DNA of 64,000 nucleotides. Origin: Verrucomicrobia bacterium Tous-C9LFEB (lineage in GTDB: Bacteria; Verrucomicrobiota; Verrucomicrobiia; Methylacidiphilales; UBA1321). The stretch lies in the NCBI GenBank assembly GCA_002304345.1, contig NEUU01000014.1, forward strand, positions 1 through 64,000, read 5' to 3'. The position numbers were made by a program, and so were the translations under genes. Below, piece after piece: positions 1 to 8,955 of this stretch. A model generated the notes under the pieces. It saw only the letters and a program-made list of their open reading frames with translations, did no database searches and was not told the origin of the DNA. How positions within the stretch are numbered: position 1 is the stretch's first letter; every line of letters begins with the position of its first letter.

Positions 1-76
1 TCCTCATCCATCTCAACTCTCTCGTGAAAATCCCTCCTCTCCCTCAGACCTGAAAAATAATCCACCAAGACAGTTG

Positions 77-115
77 CTCTATCAAGAGGGGTGGCGCGTA
101 GCGCCGGGGTGTGTG
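77..115 (+). repeat. Single copy of GC-rich dispersed repeat arm
   Basis: The stretch CTCTATCAAGAGGGG followed by GGCGC-GTA-GCGCC and GGGGTGTGT closely matches the arms of the inverted-repeat element between truB and ribF (52421-52464 in reverse, 52527-52570). It holds two small hairpins. Only one arm is present, so it is a fragment or solo copy. The rest of bases 1-189 shows no gene. Confidence 0.6.
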
Positions 116-189
116 GTTTTCGCCTTTCCTTCTCCTCAGCACTTGCCATCAGACGTTCAATTCAGGCGAAGCGTCGCTGGGTCAAGGGC

Positions 190-2364
190 TCAGCCCTTGC
201 CCTCGGCATCTACTTCCGCGTCATCGGGCAGGGGAGCGGGAGCCCACATTGGTTGCTGCACATCGGCCACGCTCACGTTCGAGTGATGCGCCACCTTCTT
301 ACCCACCAGCAGCGCCGAGGAAATATCCTGCAACGCCTCCACCGACCAGAGCTTGATCTTCTTCGCGAAGCCCGGCACCGACACCTCGCCCAGATCGGTC
401 AGCGTGAACTGGCTCTCGTCGATCTGCAGGCGCGTGAACTCCGAGATGATGATGCGCGATGTGAATTGTTTTGTCAGCGACTCCAGCCGTGCCGCCATGT
501 TCACCGTCGCGCCGATCGCCGTATAGCTCAGGCGTCGCGTCGAGCCCACGTTGCCGACCAGCGCCGGACCGGTGTGAATGCCGATGCCGCACTCGAAAAT
601 TTCCGTATCGATACCCGCCCGCTGCGTCTTGTAATTCGCCAGCGCATAGCGCATCTCCATCGCGCAGCACACCGCGCGTTGCGCATGATCCGGCTGATCC
701 TCCGGCGCGTTCCAGAACGCCATGATGCAATCGCCGATATACTTATCGATCGTCCCCTCGTACTTGAAGATGACGTTGCTCATCACCTCCATGTACTCGT
801 TCAACACACCCACCACCGCCTCCGGCTCGCGACCGTCGCAATACTTCGTGAACCCGCGAATATCGCAAAACAGAACGCTCAACTCGCGATTGTTCCCGCC
901 GAGCTTCAATTGATCCGGATGCTCCAGCACGCGCTGCATCACCTTCTCCGGCAAGTAAGCGCCCATCGCCGCCTTGATCTGCCGCTTCTGCGCTTCTTCG
1001 CCGAAGTAGAGTTTCGTCGTGGCCAGCAGCGTGACGACAAGCAACCCTACCATTGGTAACGTCGTTGGAATGAGCAGATGTTGGTACTGAAACAAGGCAT
1101 AAGAGAGAGCAAAGTAACCTACAATGCTCACAAAGCCGATGGGTAGAATGAAAACGAGATTGACCCGCAACAGGATGATGACGAGCAGGAAAAGGATCAG
1201 GAAAAATGCCGTCAACCATTGCCATGTGGGAACCTGATACAGAAAATCCTGTTCGAGAATATTGGCGAGTGCATTGAGGTGGACATTGACCAGCGGAGTG
1301 TTTTTTTGCAGTGGAGTGGCTCCGTTATCAAAGCCTTTTCCAGTGAACCCAAACATGACGATCTTGCCTGCGAGTGCAGGTAGATGCTCTGCGAGTTCCT
1401 TGTCGAAATTGGGATTCTGAGCCCGGGCTTCTTCCAAATGATTTTTGCCACGGAGAAAGACGCCGAGATTGTAATAGTTGACGCTGGCGAAATCTTCCAA
1501 AGCGCGACGATAATTCACAATCATCTCGCCCTGCTCATTTATCGGAATCCGGATGTCGGGTTTTCCTGTCCGCTGCAGGAGAATTTCCCGGCCAAGCGAA
1601 ACGGTGACATGCTCTTCACTGATTCCATAGAACTCCAGAACGCTACGCAGAGCCAGTGAAGCGAAGAGCTTGCCCTCGTACAGCACGACGAGCGGTACGG
1701 AACGGCGGACGCCGCTGACATCCGCATCGGAATCGACGAAGCCCAGCAAGCTATTGCGAAGCAATCCTTCCACCGTGGACGTGGTTGGAGTGCCGTCCTC
1801 GGCCTTGGTGGTATAGGTGTAAGTATCGAAAGGAAATTGGGCAGACGGATATTGCTCTGAGGGTATTGCCGGCAGCTTGTGCAAATCCCCGTCCACATGT
1901 TCCAGCGGATGCGTGGGACCGACTTGATCGGGAGCAGGATGGATAGCGCGTTTGGAATCGGCGCGCGAAGCGCCGCTGATCAGGTGTGGGATGAGTTTGG
2001 CGGCTTGGACCAGTAAGGCGTCTTGTTCGGGGGCATCACTTTTCGGATCAGTAAAAAGAATATCCCATGATACCACGGCGGGTTTCTCATCGGCCAGCAA
2101 CGCCAGGATCTGCGCATGCCAGCTCCGAGGAAACGGCCATGAGCTCTTCAGATCGTCCTGACTTTTGTCATCAATGGCAACGAGGACAATGTTGGAGTTG
2201 GGTTTGACCTTTGAGGGTTCAAGCAGATTGCGCAACTCGAAACGCCACTTGAGTGTCAGGTTCTCCGATCCGTAGTAAAGGGGAGCCCACATCCCCAATA
2301 ACCAGATGATCAACGTCAGGGCGGCGGCCAGCACGGCGGCAAAGGCGAAGGAGGATTTTTTCAT
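190..2364 (-). CDS. CHASE2-domain membrane adenylate cyclase (class III)
   Basis: This 724-residue protein probably makes cAMP in response to an extracytoplasmic signal. A first membrane helix (about 8-28) is followed by an extracytoplasmic CHASE2 domain (about 30-370), three or so membrane helices (about 382-450) and a class III cyclase domain (about 493-675). The cyclase has both metal aspartates (D501 in LFCDIRGFT, D545 in IGDCIMAF), K541 and T615 where adenylate cyclases carry their base-selecting residues, and N622/R626 in VNMAAR. The catalytic residues look intact. It is transcribed divergently from two secreted FecR-domain proteins, a partnership seen for CHASE2 proteins elsewhere. The short acidic C-terminal tail (about 675-724) has no recognised function. 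Confidence 0.9.
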   Translation of the reverse strand: MKKSSFAFAAVLAAALTLIIWLLGMWAPLYYGSENLTLKWRFELRNLLEPSKVKPNSNIVLVAIDDKSQDDLKSSWPFPRSWHAQILALLADEKPAVVSWDILFTDPKSDAPEQDALLVQAAKLIPHLISGASRADSKRAIHPAPDQVGPTHPLEHVDGDLHKLPAIPSEQYPSAQFPFDTYTYTTKAEDGTPTTSTVEGLLRNSLLGFVDSDADVSGVRRSVPLVVLYEGKLFASLALRSVLEFYGISEEHVTVSLGREILLQRTGKPDIRIPINEQGEMIVNYRRALEDFASVNYYNLGVFLRGKNHLEEARAQNPNFDKELAEHLPALAGKIVMFGFTGKGFDNGATPLQKNTPLVNVHLNALANILEQDFLYQVPTWQWLTAFFLILFLLVIILLRVNLVFILPIGFVSIVGYFALSYALFQYQHLLIPTTLPMVGLLVVTLLATTKLYFGEEAQKRQIKAAMGAYLPEKVMQRVLEHPDQLKLGGNNRELSVLFCDIRGFTKYCDGREPEAVVGVLNEYMEVMSNVIFKYEGTIDKYIGDCIMAFWNAPEDQPDHAQRAVCCAMEMRYALANYKTQRAGIDTEIFECGIGIHTGPALVGNVGSTRRLSYTAIGATVNMAARLESLTKQFTSRIIISEFTRLQIDESQFTLTDLGEVSVPGFAKKIKLWSVEALQDISSALLVGKKVAHHSNVSVADVQQPMWAPAPLPDDAEVDAEGKG

Positions 2365-2516
2365 GCGCGCGGTGCGCCAGTCCTAGCCGATGTCGCGGAT
2401 CATGGCAAGCCGGGGAACTCCGGGCCGTTTCCCATATGAAATCTCAAATTTGAGATTCCTTCATCTCGCACTTTTCTTTTGCCTCTTGCCCGGAACTCGG
2501 GAAGATACCCCGTACT

Positions 2517-3551
2517 GTGTTTTCGTGTCGTCCCTGTCTTTGCGTTTTTCTATTACTGGCGAGTCTCTGGCTTGGCCTGTCGAACGGCCTTGCCGCCGAG
2601 CCGTCCAACACGACCCGCTTTGGGCTCATCGCCGGAATGCCTCCCGTCCTCGAGGGAGACGCGCAGAAGAATGACTCCGAGACTCCCATTGTCGCCCCGC
2701 TCGATTACTTCCGCGAAGGCGACGAGTTCCTCATCAAAAACACCGCAGCCCTCTCCGGTTCCGAAGCGTGGGTCAAGGTTGTCCACGAATGGGTCGAACC
2801 GATTACCGCCCCCGACGGCACCTTTCCCAAGGTGGCCTCCGACGAAATGATCCTCGTCGAAATCCAGGGGCAGGTCTCCGTGGTCGAATCCGGCAAGGAA
2901 CCCGTCACCGCCACCGAAGGGCAGCTTCTTCCCAGTGGTGCCACCGTCATCACCGGACCCGACGCCACCGTGGCCATCTTCATAGGCGGCATCAATTCCG
3001 TGCGCATGGGCCCCGCCACCCGCCTCTCCCTGACCTATCAAGTCGTCGGTCCCTTCCGACTCCCCGGCAGCACGAAGTCCATGCAACGGCGCATCACCCG
3101 CGTGAAGCTCGAGGAAGGCAAGGCCTTCAGCAAGATCGGCTACGAACCGCAAGTGGAGCAATATTTTCAACTCAGCACTCCCCAGGCCAGCGCCGTCGCC
3201 TCGGCGGGCGACTTCCTCGTCATTCAGGAAAAGGAACGCTTCGATATTGGCGTCGCGCGGGGAGTGGTCCGAGTCGTCAACGCCAAGGGCGAAGACATCG
3301 CCACCCTCACAACCAACAACCAGACCGGTTTCCAAATGTTACACAACCCCGAGATCAAGGGGCATCTCGCCACCATGACCAACAACTCCCGGTTCCTCGA
3401 GGCCACGTTGACCCTGATTCGACAGATCAATCGCAAAGTCAGCGCCTTGCGAGAGCGGCATCAACAGGGCGAAAACATGACCAAACAGGAGCGCGAGTAC
3501 ATGGAACGCCTCCCCACCATCATTTTTTTGCAACGAGTGCGCAAATTGTAA
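2517..3551 (+). CDS. Secreted FecR-domain protein
   Basis: A 344-residue exported protein. The chosen GTG start gives a signal peptide (MFSCRPCLCVFLLLASLWLG, cleavage near AEP). The middle (about residues 115-260) resembles a FecR domain: a conserved VEIQGQVSVVESG strand, a GATVITGPDATVAIFIGG core and a basic-to-acidic strand region. FecR domains in such proteins are thought to be periplasmic beta-sandwich sensors or scaffolds. The C-terminal 80 residues are helical and charged. It lies divergent to the CHASE2 cyclase and 145 bp upstream of a second FecR protein, so all three may work in one envelope-sensing system; this is inferred from position only. The start is uncertain because no ATG fits the signal peptide. 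Confidence 0.8.
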   Translation: MFSCRPCLCVFLLLASLWLGLSNGLAAEPSNTTRFGLIAGMPPVLEGDAQKNDSETPIVAPLDYFREGDEFLIKNTAALSGSEAWVKVVHEWVEPITAPDGTFPKVASDEMILVEIQGQVSVVESGKEPVTATEGQLLPSGATVITGPDATVAIFIGGINSVRMGPATRLSLTYQVVGPFRLPGSTKSMQRRITRVKLEEGKAFSKIGYEPQVEQYFQLSTPQASAVASAGDFLVIQEKERFDIGVARGVVRVVNAKGEDIATLTTNNQTGFQMLHNPEIKGHLATMTNNSRFLEATLTLIRQINRKVSALRERHQQGENMTKQEREYMERLPTIIFLQRVRKL

Positions 3552-3696
3552 ACACACCATCGTCTTACGTATACCGAACTCAAATATGAAATATTATTTA
3601 AGTTGCTTAATAAATAACCGATCAATAAGACGGGGTTTTCCTTGCCTAAGCCCCCACGTTTGATAATGTAACGTCGGTCAGCAACCAATAAACTAT

Positions 3697-5304
3697 ATGA
3701 AATATTGGCTATCAAAAATCGCTTTTACGGTGATCGCCTCGGTCGCAATTCTGAATGTTAATTCAACTTATGCCGAGGACCGTTTTTCGGTCACCATCGG
3801 CAGTAAGGATCAATTGGTGATTTTTTCGCCGAGCGGCGACAAGGTTGCTGAATTTAATCCTCCCGCGATTGCGCAACCGGTTAAAGTGGGTGCCTCCACG
3901 TTCCAAGTCAGCTACGGCCGCGACATCAACGATCTCTGGACCGTGATTCTGGCCCCCACGGCCTCCAGCCCGACTCCTTTACATTTCACCACCCTCGCCA
4001 ATCAAGTTGACTCCGAAAAGGGTGGCGTCGTCACGCTGACCTATGGCAAGGATTTGAAGACCGTCACCGTCGACCCCGGTTACATCGGCGTGGTCAAGGT
4101 CAACGGCGCTCGCACCACGAGCCCGGTCGCGATCTCCAATACTCCCGCACCGGTCAAGGTGGCTCCGGCCGTGACCGCTCCGCCGCGCAAGGAAGAAGTC
4201 GTCGTCCAGACCGCTCCCGTGCCGGCGCCCGCGCCCGCTGCGGAATCTCCGAAGGAAATTGTCACTCCGGTGGCGACCACCACGACCACCAGTACGACGG
4301 TTGCCGAGACCGCTCCGCTTCCCGCCGCCCCTCCCGTGGTTCCCCAACTGAACCCGAAAAAGACCTACTGGTCTGAACCCGTCACGCCTCCCAATGCCAA
4401 GGATCTTCCCTCCATTGCCACGGATGAAATCAAGCTTCTCGAAGTCAAGGGTAACGTCACCGTCACCATGCCCAATACCACGACGGAAGTGCCCGCCACC
4501 AGCGGCATGACGATTCCCTCCGGCGCCACGGTCAAGACCGGCAACGACGGCAGTGCCGCCGCCTATCTTGGTGGTGTGAATTCCGCCCGCCTCATGCCGC
4601 AGACGGAAGGCAGCATCAATCAGACTGTCGCCAACAACAAGCGCGAGACCCTCATCGACCTGAAGAACGGCGTCGTCTTCGCCAACGTGGGCCGCAAGCC
4701 CGGTGAAACGCAGGACTTCAAGGTCAAGACCCCCTCCGGCGTCGCCGCCGCCAAAGGCACCGCCTTTGTCGTCAAAGCGCAGGGCAATCAACTCTTTGTC
4801 GCCACGCTTGCCGGCCAGACCGGAGTCACGGATTCCAACGGCAATTTCATCGGCAACTCCACTCCCACCGGCTCCGGTTCGCCCGGTATTGTGACCAATC
4901 AGCCCGGCAGCACGGCGCAGGGTAATCAAGCCATCCTCGCCTCCATTTTGGTGGTTGTGAATGCCTTCAACGACAAGGTCAATGCCTTGGAAGCCAAGGA
5001 CCCCGCCACGCTCACGGATGCGGAAAAAACGTACCTCGCTCAAGCTCCTCAGATTGCTGATAAGGTAGCCGAGCTGCTCAATGAAGCGCTCAAGAAAGAA
5101 GGCTTCAAGGGCGATATCCCGCCCCAAGTTCAAAAGCTCATTGATGAAGGCATCGTTCCCACCACGCCCAATCTCGAAGGCGCGCAGGGCGGACCCGGTG
5201 CGGGTGGCACGGGAGACCCTGGCATTCCCGGCAACCCCGGCAACTGGAATGACACCCTTCCCTTTAACCCGAATCAGGCCATAAACCGGACGACACCGAC
5301 CTAA
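3697..5304 (+). CDS. Secreted FecR-domain protein with Pro/Thr-rich linker
   Basis: A 535-residue exported protein starting MKYWLSKIAFTVIASVAILN with cleavage near TYA-ED. A beta-rich N-terminal part (about 30-140) is followed by a Pro/Val/Thr-rich linker (about 145-230), then a FecR domain (about 245-390) whose EVKGNVTVTMPNTT and GATVKTGNDGSAAAYLGG segments parallel the preceding gene. The tail is helical, then Gly/Pro-rich. It looks like a duplicated and elaborated relative of the upstream FecR protein. The ATG has no Shine-Dalgarno; the 145-bp leader is AT-rich. A strong hairpin terminator follows. The ligand is unknown. Confidence 0.8.
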   Translation: MKYWLSKIAFTVIASVAILNVNSTYAEDRFSVTIGSKDQLVIFSPSGDKVAEFNPPAIAQPVKVGASTFQVSYGRDINDLWTVILAPTASSPTPLHFTTLANQVDSEKGGVVTLTYGKDLKTVTVDPGYIGVVKVNGARTTSPVAISNTPAPVKVAPAVTAPPRKEEVVVQTAPVPAPAPAAESPKEIVTPVATTTTTSTTVAETAPLPAAPPVVPQLNPKKTYWSEPVTPPNAKDLPSIATDEIKLLEVKGNVTVTMPNTTTEVPATSGMTIPSGATVKTGNDGSAAAYLGGVNSARLMPQTEGSINQTVANNKRETLIDLKNGVVFANVGRKPGETQDFKVKTPSGVAAAKGTAFVVKAQGNQLFVATLAGQTGVTDSNGNFIGNSTPTGSGSPGIVTNQPGSTAQGNQAILASILVVVNAFNDKVNALEAKDPATLTDAEKTYLAQAPQIADKVAELLNEALKKEGFKGDIPPQVQKLIDEGIVPTTPNLEGAQGGPGAGGTGDPGIPGNPGNWNDTLPFNPNQAINRTTPT

Positions 5305-5327
5305 TCGTCTCGACCAAACGATTCCCC

Positions 5328-5364
5328 GAACACCCCCGCGCCGAGTGATCTGCCGGGGGTGTTC
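5328..5364 (+). terminator. Intrinsic-type hairpin after the FecR gene
   Basis: A perfect 11-bp stem, GAACACCCCCG at 5328-5338 pairing with CGGGGGTGTTC at 5354-5364, has a 15-nt loop. It starts 23 bp after the stop codon. There is only a weak T run (TGTTGAT) after it. Confidence 0.75.
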
Positions 5365-5392
5365 TGTTGATAAGGCTAAAAGCTTTCTTTTA

Positions 5393-5441
5393 TGTAGGGT
5401 GCACCTGCAGTCGTAGGGCCGGGACACCGCCTGCCCTACAG
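5393..5441. repeat. Palindromic unit bounded by TGTAGGG and CCCTACAG
   Basis: A degenerate copy of the palindromic unit also seen at 28122-28173 and 51276-51394, recognised by TGTAGGG at the left and GCCCTACAG at the right. It lies in the 430-bp gene-free stretch between the FecR terminator and trpS, which also holds a three-copy upstream element. Confidence 0.5.
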
Positions 5442-5519
5442 AAAACCACCAAGATATCGGCTTCCGCTTTTGCTTCCTCTCTGCGTCTTGGCGAGCTTTG
5501 CGAGAAAATTGTATCTGCC

Positions 5520-5703
5520 CCGCAAAAATATCGTACACCTAGCTCACGCAGCAAACCTAAGCCTAACGTCTTTGGCCGGGTCATGCTTCAATACCGGCAT
5601 GACAGCGTACCTATTGACGGGGTTATCCTTACGAGCCGCACGCTTAGGGGGATGGGAAAATGGAGACGTTGGGAGCGGTTCGGAGTCGCGCGCGATTTTT
5701 TTC
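5520..5703 (+). repeat. Upstream element copy 1 (before trpS)
   Basis: First of three related elements (others 31561-31743 and 51014-51231). Read toward the downstream gene it has block A (CGCAAAAAT-TCG-ACACCTAGCTCA), block B (AACCTAAGCCTAACG), block C (CATGC-TTCAATACCG-GCATG, a possible stem-loop), a variable spacer and block D (TGGAGACGTTGGGAG then CGGTTCGGAG) ending in a T run. It ends about 90 bp before trpS. Promoter, leader RNA or mobile repeat are all possible. Confidence 0.7.
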
Positions 5704-5794
5704 CGGCCGACCGGGGCGGGCCGGTTGCGGCGACCCGCAGAAATCTTCCGGCTAGGGGTTTGCCTTTTACGGGGGATGCGTGCAAAGTGAGCGG

Positions 5795-6757
5795 ATGCGT
5801 ATTTTTACGGGAGTCAAGCCTTCCGGCCACCTGCAGATCGGGAACTATTTTGGCGCGATCAAACCCGCGCTCGATCTTCAGAACCAGGGCGAAGGCATCT
5901 ACTTTATTGCGGATTATCACGCCCTCACCACGGTGCAAAACGCGGACGAATTCCGCAGCTACATCGAGGAGGTCGAACTCGGCTGGCTCGCTTGCGGACT
6001 CGACCCGAAGAAATCGATCTTCTTCCGCCAGAGCGCCATCCCCGAAGTCAACGAACTCGCATGGCTCCTCTCCACGCTCACGCCCATGGGCCTGCTCGAG
6101 CGTTGCCACGCCTACAAGGATGCCGTCTCCAATGGCTTTGCCGCCAGCCACGGCCTCTTCGCCTATCCCGTTCTCATGGCCGCCGACATCCTCCTCTACC
6201 AGGCTGATGTCGTTCCCGTCGGCAAGGACCAGAAACAGCACGTCGAAGTCACCCGCGACCTCGCCATGAAGTTCAACGAAAAATTCGGCACCGTCTTCAC
6301 TCTCCCCGAGCCCCGCATCTCCGAAGACGTCGCCACCATCATCGGCATCGACGGCCGCAAGATGTCCAAGTCCTACGACAACACCCTGCAAATGTTCGGC
6401 GACGAAAAGCTCTTCCAGAAGCGCGTCATGAGCATCAAGACCGACTCCACCCCCGTCGAAGCGCCCAAACCCGTCGAAGGCTCCACCCTTGTCGAACTCT
6501 ACAAGCTCGTCGCCACGCCCGAGGAACTCGCCGAGTTCAAGGCCGACCTGCAACGCGGCGGCCGCGGCTATGGCGACTACAAAAAGCAGCTCCTCGAAAA
6601 ACTCAAGACCTGCTTCGCCCCGATTCGCGAACGCTACTTCGATCTGAAATCGCGGCCCGACGACGTCCGCGACATCATGCAGGACGGCACCAAGCGCGCC
6701 CGCGCCATCGCGCAGAAAACCCTCGATGCGGCCCGCCACGCGGTCGGCCTTACCTGA
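5795..6757 (+). CDS. trpS: Tryptophanyl-tRNA synthetase
   Basis: A class I aminoacyl-tRNA synthetase that charges tRNA-Trp, about 320 residues, normal for the family. The start chosen is ATG at 5795, giving MRIFTGVKPSGHLQIGNYFG, the typical N-terminus with the HIGH-like HLQIG; an in-frame GTG at 5780 adds five residues. The KMSKS signature appears as GRKMSKSYDN. The Trp-binding core and C-terminal helical part are complete. A copy of the three-copy upstream element lies just before the gene, so its expression may be set there. It is followed after 40 bp by scpA. Confidence 0.95.
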   Translation: MRIFTGVKPSGHLQIGNYFGAIKPALDLQNQGEGIYFIADYHALTTVQNADEFRSYIEEVELGWLACGLDPKKSIFFRQSAIPEVNELAWLLSTLTPMGLLERCHAYKDAVSNGFAASHGLFAYPVLMAADILLYQADVVPVGKDQKQHVEVTRDLAMKFNEKFGTVFTLPEPRISEDVATIIGIDGRKMSKSYDNTLQMFGDEKLFQKRVMSIKTDSTPVEAPKPVEGSTLVELYKLVATPEELAEFKADLQRGGRGYGDYKKQLLEKLKTCFAPIRERYFDLKSRPDDVRDIMQDGTKRARAIAQKTLDAARHAVGLT

Positions 6758-6797
6758 GACAGGCCTTTCGTCCTGCCTAGAAATTTTCCCCATCATC

Positions 6798-8201
6798 ATG
6801 ACTGACCTTCCTGCGGACCAACCCGAATCGCTGCCCGAGCCGACGCACCAGCCCGACCTTCCCGCGCCGGAAAGCCCGGCCGCGACGGAGGCGTCTACTC
6901 TCGAGCAGTCATCAATGGCCCCGATGGAGAATGCCGGTTCCAGCGAACTCCGCATCCGGCTTCCCGTGTTCGAAGGTCCGCTCGATCTGCTCCTCTATCT
7001 CATCAAGAAGGACGAGCTCGATATTTACGACATCCCCATTGAGCGGATCACCCGTCAATATCTCGACTACCTGCAGTTCATGAAGATGCTCGACCTCGAG
7101 GTCGCCGGTGAATTCCTCGTCGTCGCCGCCACCCTGGTCTACATCAAGAGCCGCACCCTTTTGCCGAAGGATCTCCAGCCGCCCGAAGAAGACGCCGAAG
7201 AGGACGATCCCCGCTGGGACCTCATCCGCCAGCTCGTCGAGTACAAGAAATTCAAGGACGCCGCCTGGCAGTTGCACATGAAGCAACTCGAGCAGGAAAA
7301 GACCTATCAGCGCGGCGCGGAAGTCAGCGTACCCGAACGCGCGGCGGGCGAAACGATCGTGGGCGACCTCGGCATTTTCGATCTCATCAATGCCTTCCAG
7401 AAAGTGCTCGCCCGCGTCAACCAGAGCGAGGACCTCAAGGAAATCTTCGAGGAACGTTTCACCGTTGGCGACAAGATCAACACCATCCAGCAGATGATGG
7501 CGACTCGCGAACGCATCTTCTTCGAGGACCTCTTCATCGACGTGGCCAGCCGCACGGAAATCGTCGTGACCTTCCTCGCGCTGCTCGAATTGATTCGCTT
7601 GAAATTTCTCCGCGTCACGCAGGCCGATCCCTTTGCGGAAATCGAAATCGCCCATGCTCTCGACTCCACTCCGCTCTTCCAAAAAATCGTGCCCGGCGCG
7701 GAAAACATCAGCGCCGTCTACGAATCCGCACCCGCCTCCACCAGCGAACCCGAACGCCAACCCGGTCCGCTCGCGGAATCGCACGAAGTCGGCGAAGAGG
7801 ACGAGATTTTCGAAGAGCCCGAAGAAACGGCCGAGCCTAGCGAAGCGGCTGACGTGACGGACGTCACCGACGCGCCCGAGCCTGGGGCAGAACTCACTGA
7901 AGAAACCGCCGCGATCGAATCGGAAACTCCGGAATCGCCTGCGGACGAAACGACCGAAACGGCTGCGGAAGACGCGACCGAAGAAACCGCTGAGACCCCC
8001 GAAACCATTCTCGTTCCGGTCGAGGAAGAAATTCCCGACGAGACCCCGGAAGAGCCGATCGAGGAAATGGTTTCCGAAGACACTGTACCGGACGACGAAT
8101 CGGCCACCGAACCGACGCCGGATGAACCCACCGAAGAGCTTCCCGAAGAACCCGAAGGTTCCGGGGAGGAACCGCCCGCCAAGGACGCGTCCCATCCGTA
8201 G
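6798..8201 (+). CDS. scpA: Segregation and condensation protein A, long acidic tail
   Basis: Kleisin subunit of the SMC-ScpAB condensin, which organises and helps segregate the chromosome. The core (about residues 50-290) has the N-terminal SMC-neck helix region (VFEGPLDLLLYLIKKDELDI), the AATLVYIKSRTLLP segment and the C-terminal winged-helix part. The start is ATG at 6798 (MTDLPADQPE). At 467 residues it is far longer than the usual 230-280: about 45 extra residues at the front and some 160 at the end, made largely of Glu, Thr, Ala and Pro. scpB follows after 61 bp, the usual order. The tail is probably disordered; its role is unknown. Confidence 0.92.
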   Translation: MTDLPADQPESLPEPTHQPDLPAPESPAATEASTLEQSSMAPMENAGSSELRIRLPVFEGPLDLLLYLIKKDELDIYDIPIERITRQYLDYLQFMKMLDLEVAGEFLVVAATLVYIKSRTLLPKDLQPPEEDAEEDDPRWDLIRQLVEYKKFKDAAWQLHMKQLEQEKTYQRGAEVSVPERAAGETIVGDLGIFDLINAFQKVLARVNQSEDLKEIFEERFTVGDKINTIQQMMATRERIFFEDLFIDVASRTEIVVTFLALLELIRLKFLRVTQADPFAEIEIAHALDSTPLFQKIVPGAENISAVYESAPASTSEPERQPGPLAESHEVGEEDEIFEEPEETAEPSEAADVTDVTDAPEPGAELTEETAAIESETPESPADETTETAAEDATEETAETPETILVPVEEEIPDETPEEPIEEMVSEDTVPDDESATEPTPDEPTEELPEEPEGSGEEPPAKDASHP

Positions 8202-8262
8202 CCCGGCCCATGCGACGCGCAGCCTTGCTCTTTTTAACCGCAACCGCTAATACTTCTCGCTT

Positions 8263-8955
8263 ATGGAGTTAAAGTTGGTCATTGAGGCGCTGCTTTTTGC
8301 GGCGGAAAAACCTCTTCTCGTCAAACGAATCCAGACGATGCTCAAGGATGCGGCCGGATGTGCGCCGACTCCTGAGACGGAGCCATTTCACTCGCTCAAG
8401 GAGGAGGAAATCCGGCAGGCGCTGACCGATCTCGATACCGATTACGTCACGCGCGGCAGCGGCTTGATGGTGCAGGAAATCGCCGAAGGTTTTCAGATTC
8501 GCACCCGCCCGCAATACGCGGTCTGGGTGGAACAACTCTTCGACGGACCCAAGGTCTCGCGCATGAGCCAGCCCGCGGTTGAGACGCTCGCCATCATCGC
8601 CTATCGCCAGCCCATTTCCCGCGCGGATATCGAAGCCGTGCGCGGTGTGGCCGTGGACGGCGTCGTCGCCACGCTGCTCGAGCGGAAATTGATCCGCATT
8701 GCCGGTCGCTCGGAACAGCCGGGCCGCCCGCTGCTGTACGAAACCACGCCGATCTTCCTCGAGGAATTCGGCCTGAAGAATTTGAACGAGTTGCCCAATG
8801 CCGACGAGTTGCGCACCATCGAGCTGCGCCGCGCCAATCCGCCGGAAACCCCGACCGCCGAACAACCCCCTCTCTTCAATGAAAATCCAGAACCTGCGCA
8901 AGAAGATCGACCAGTTGGACAGCCGGCTGCTGACGCTCCTCAACCAGAGAGCTAA
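8263..8955 (+). CDS. scpB: Segregation and condensation protein B
   Basis: KITE-type partner of ScpA in the SMC complex, 230 residues. Two winged-helix domains are visible, the first beginning MELKLVIEALLFAAEKPLL and the second containing the family signature SQPAVETLAIIAYRQPISRADIEAVRGV. The last 45 residues are Pro/Glu-rich and lie over the start of the next gene (77-bp overlap in another frame), so that C-terminus is constrained by two reading frames. No Shine-Dalgarno precedes the ATG. The overlap suggests tight co-expression with the chorismate mutase gene. Confidence 0.93.
   Translation: MELKLVIEALLFAAEKPLLVKRIQTMLKDAAGCAPTPETEPFHSLKEEEIRQALTDLDTDYVTRGSGLMVQEIAEGFQIRTRPQYAVWVEQLFDGPKVSRMSQPAVETLAIIAYRQPISRADIEAVRGVAVDGVVATLLERKLIRIAGRSEQPGRPLLYETTPIFLEEFGLKNLNELPNADELRTIELRRANPPETPTAEQPPLFNENPEPAQEDRPVGQPAADAPQPES

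Noticed and set aside
91..1059. A 322-codon open frame opposite the CHASE2 cyclase
   Set aside because: It is antisense to the conserved cyclase domain and is full of Arg, His and Leu with no family match.
3552..3696. A riboswitch in the leader of the second FecR gene
   Set aside because: The leader is AT-rich with no paired core matching a riboswitch class that I could recognise.
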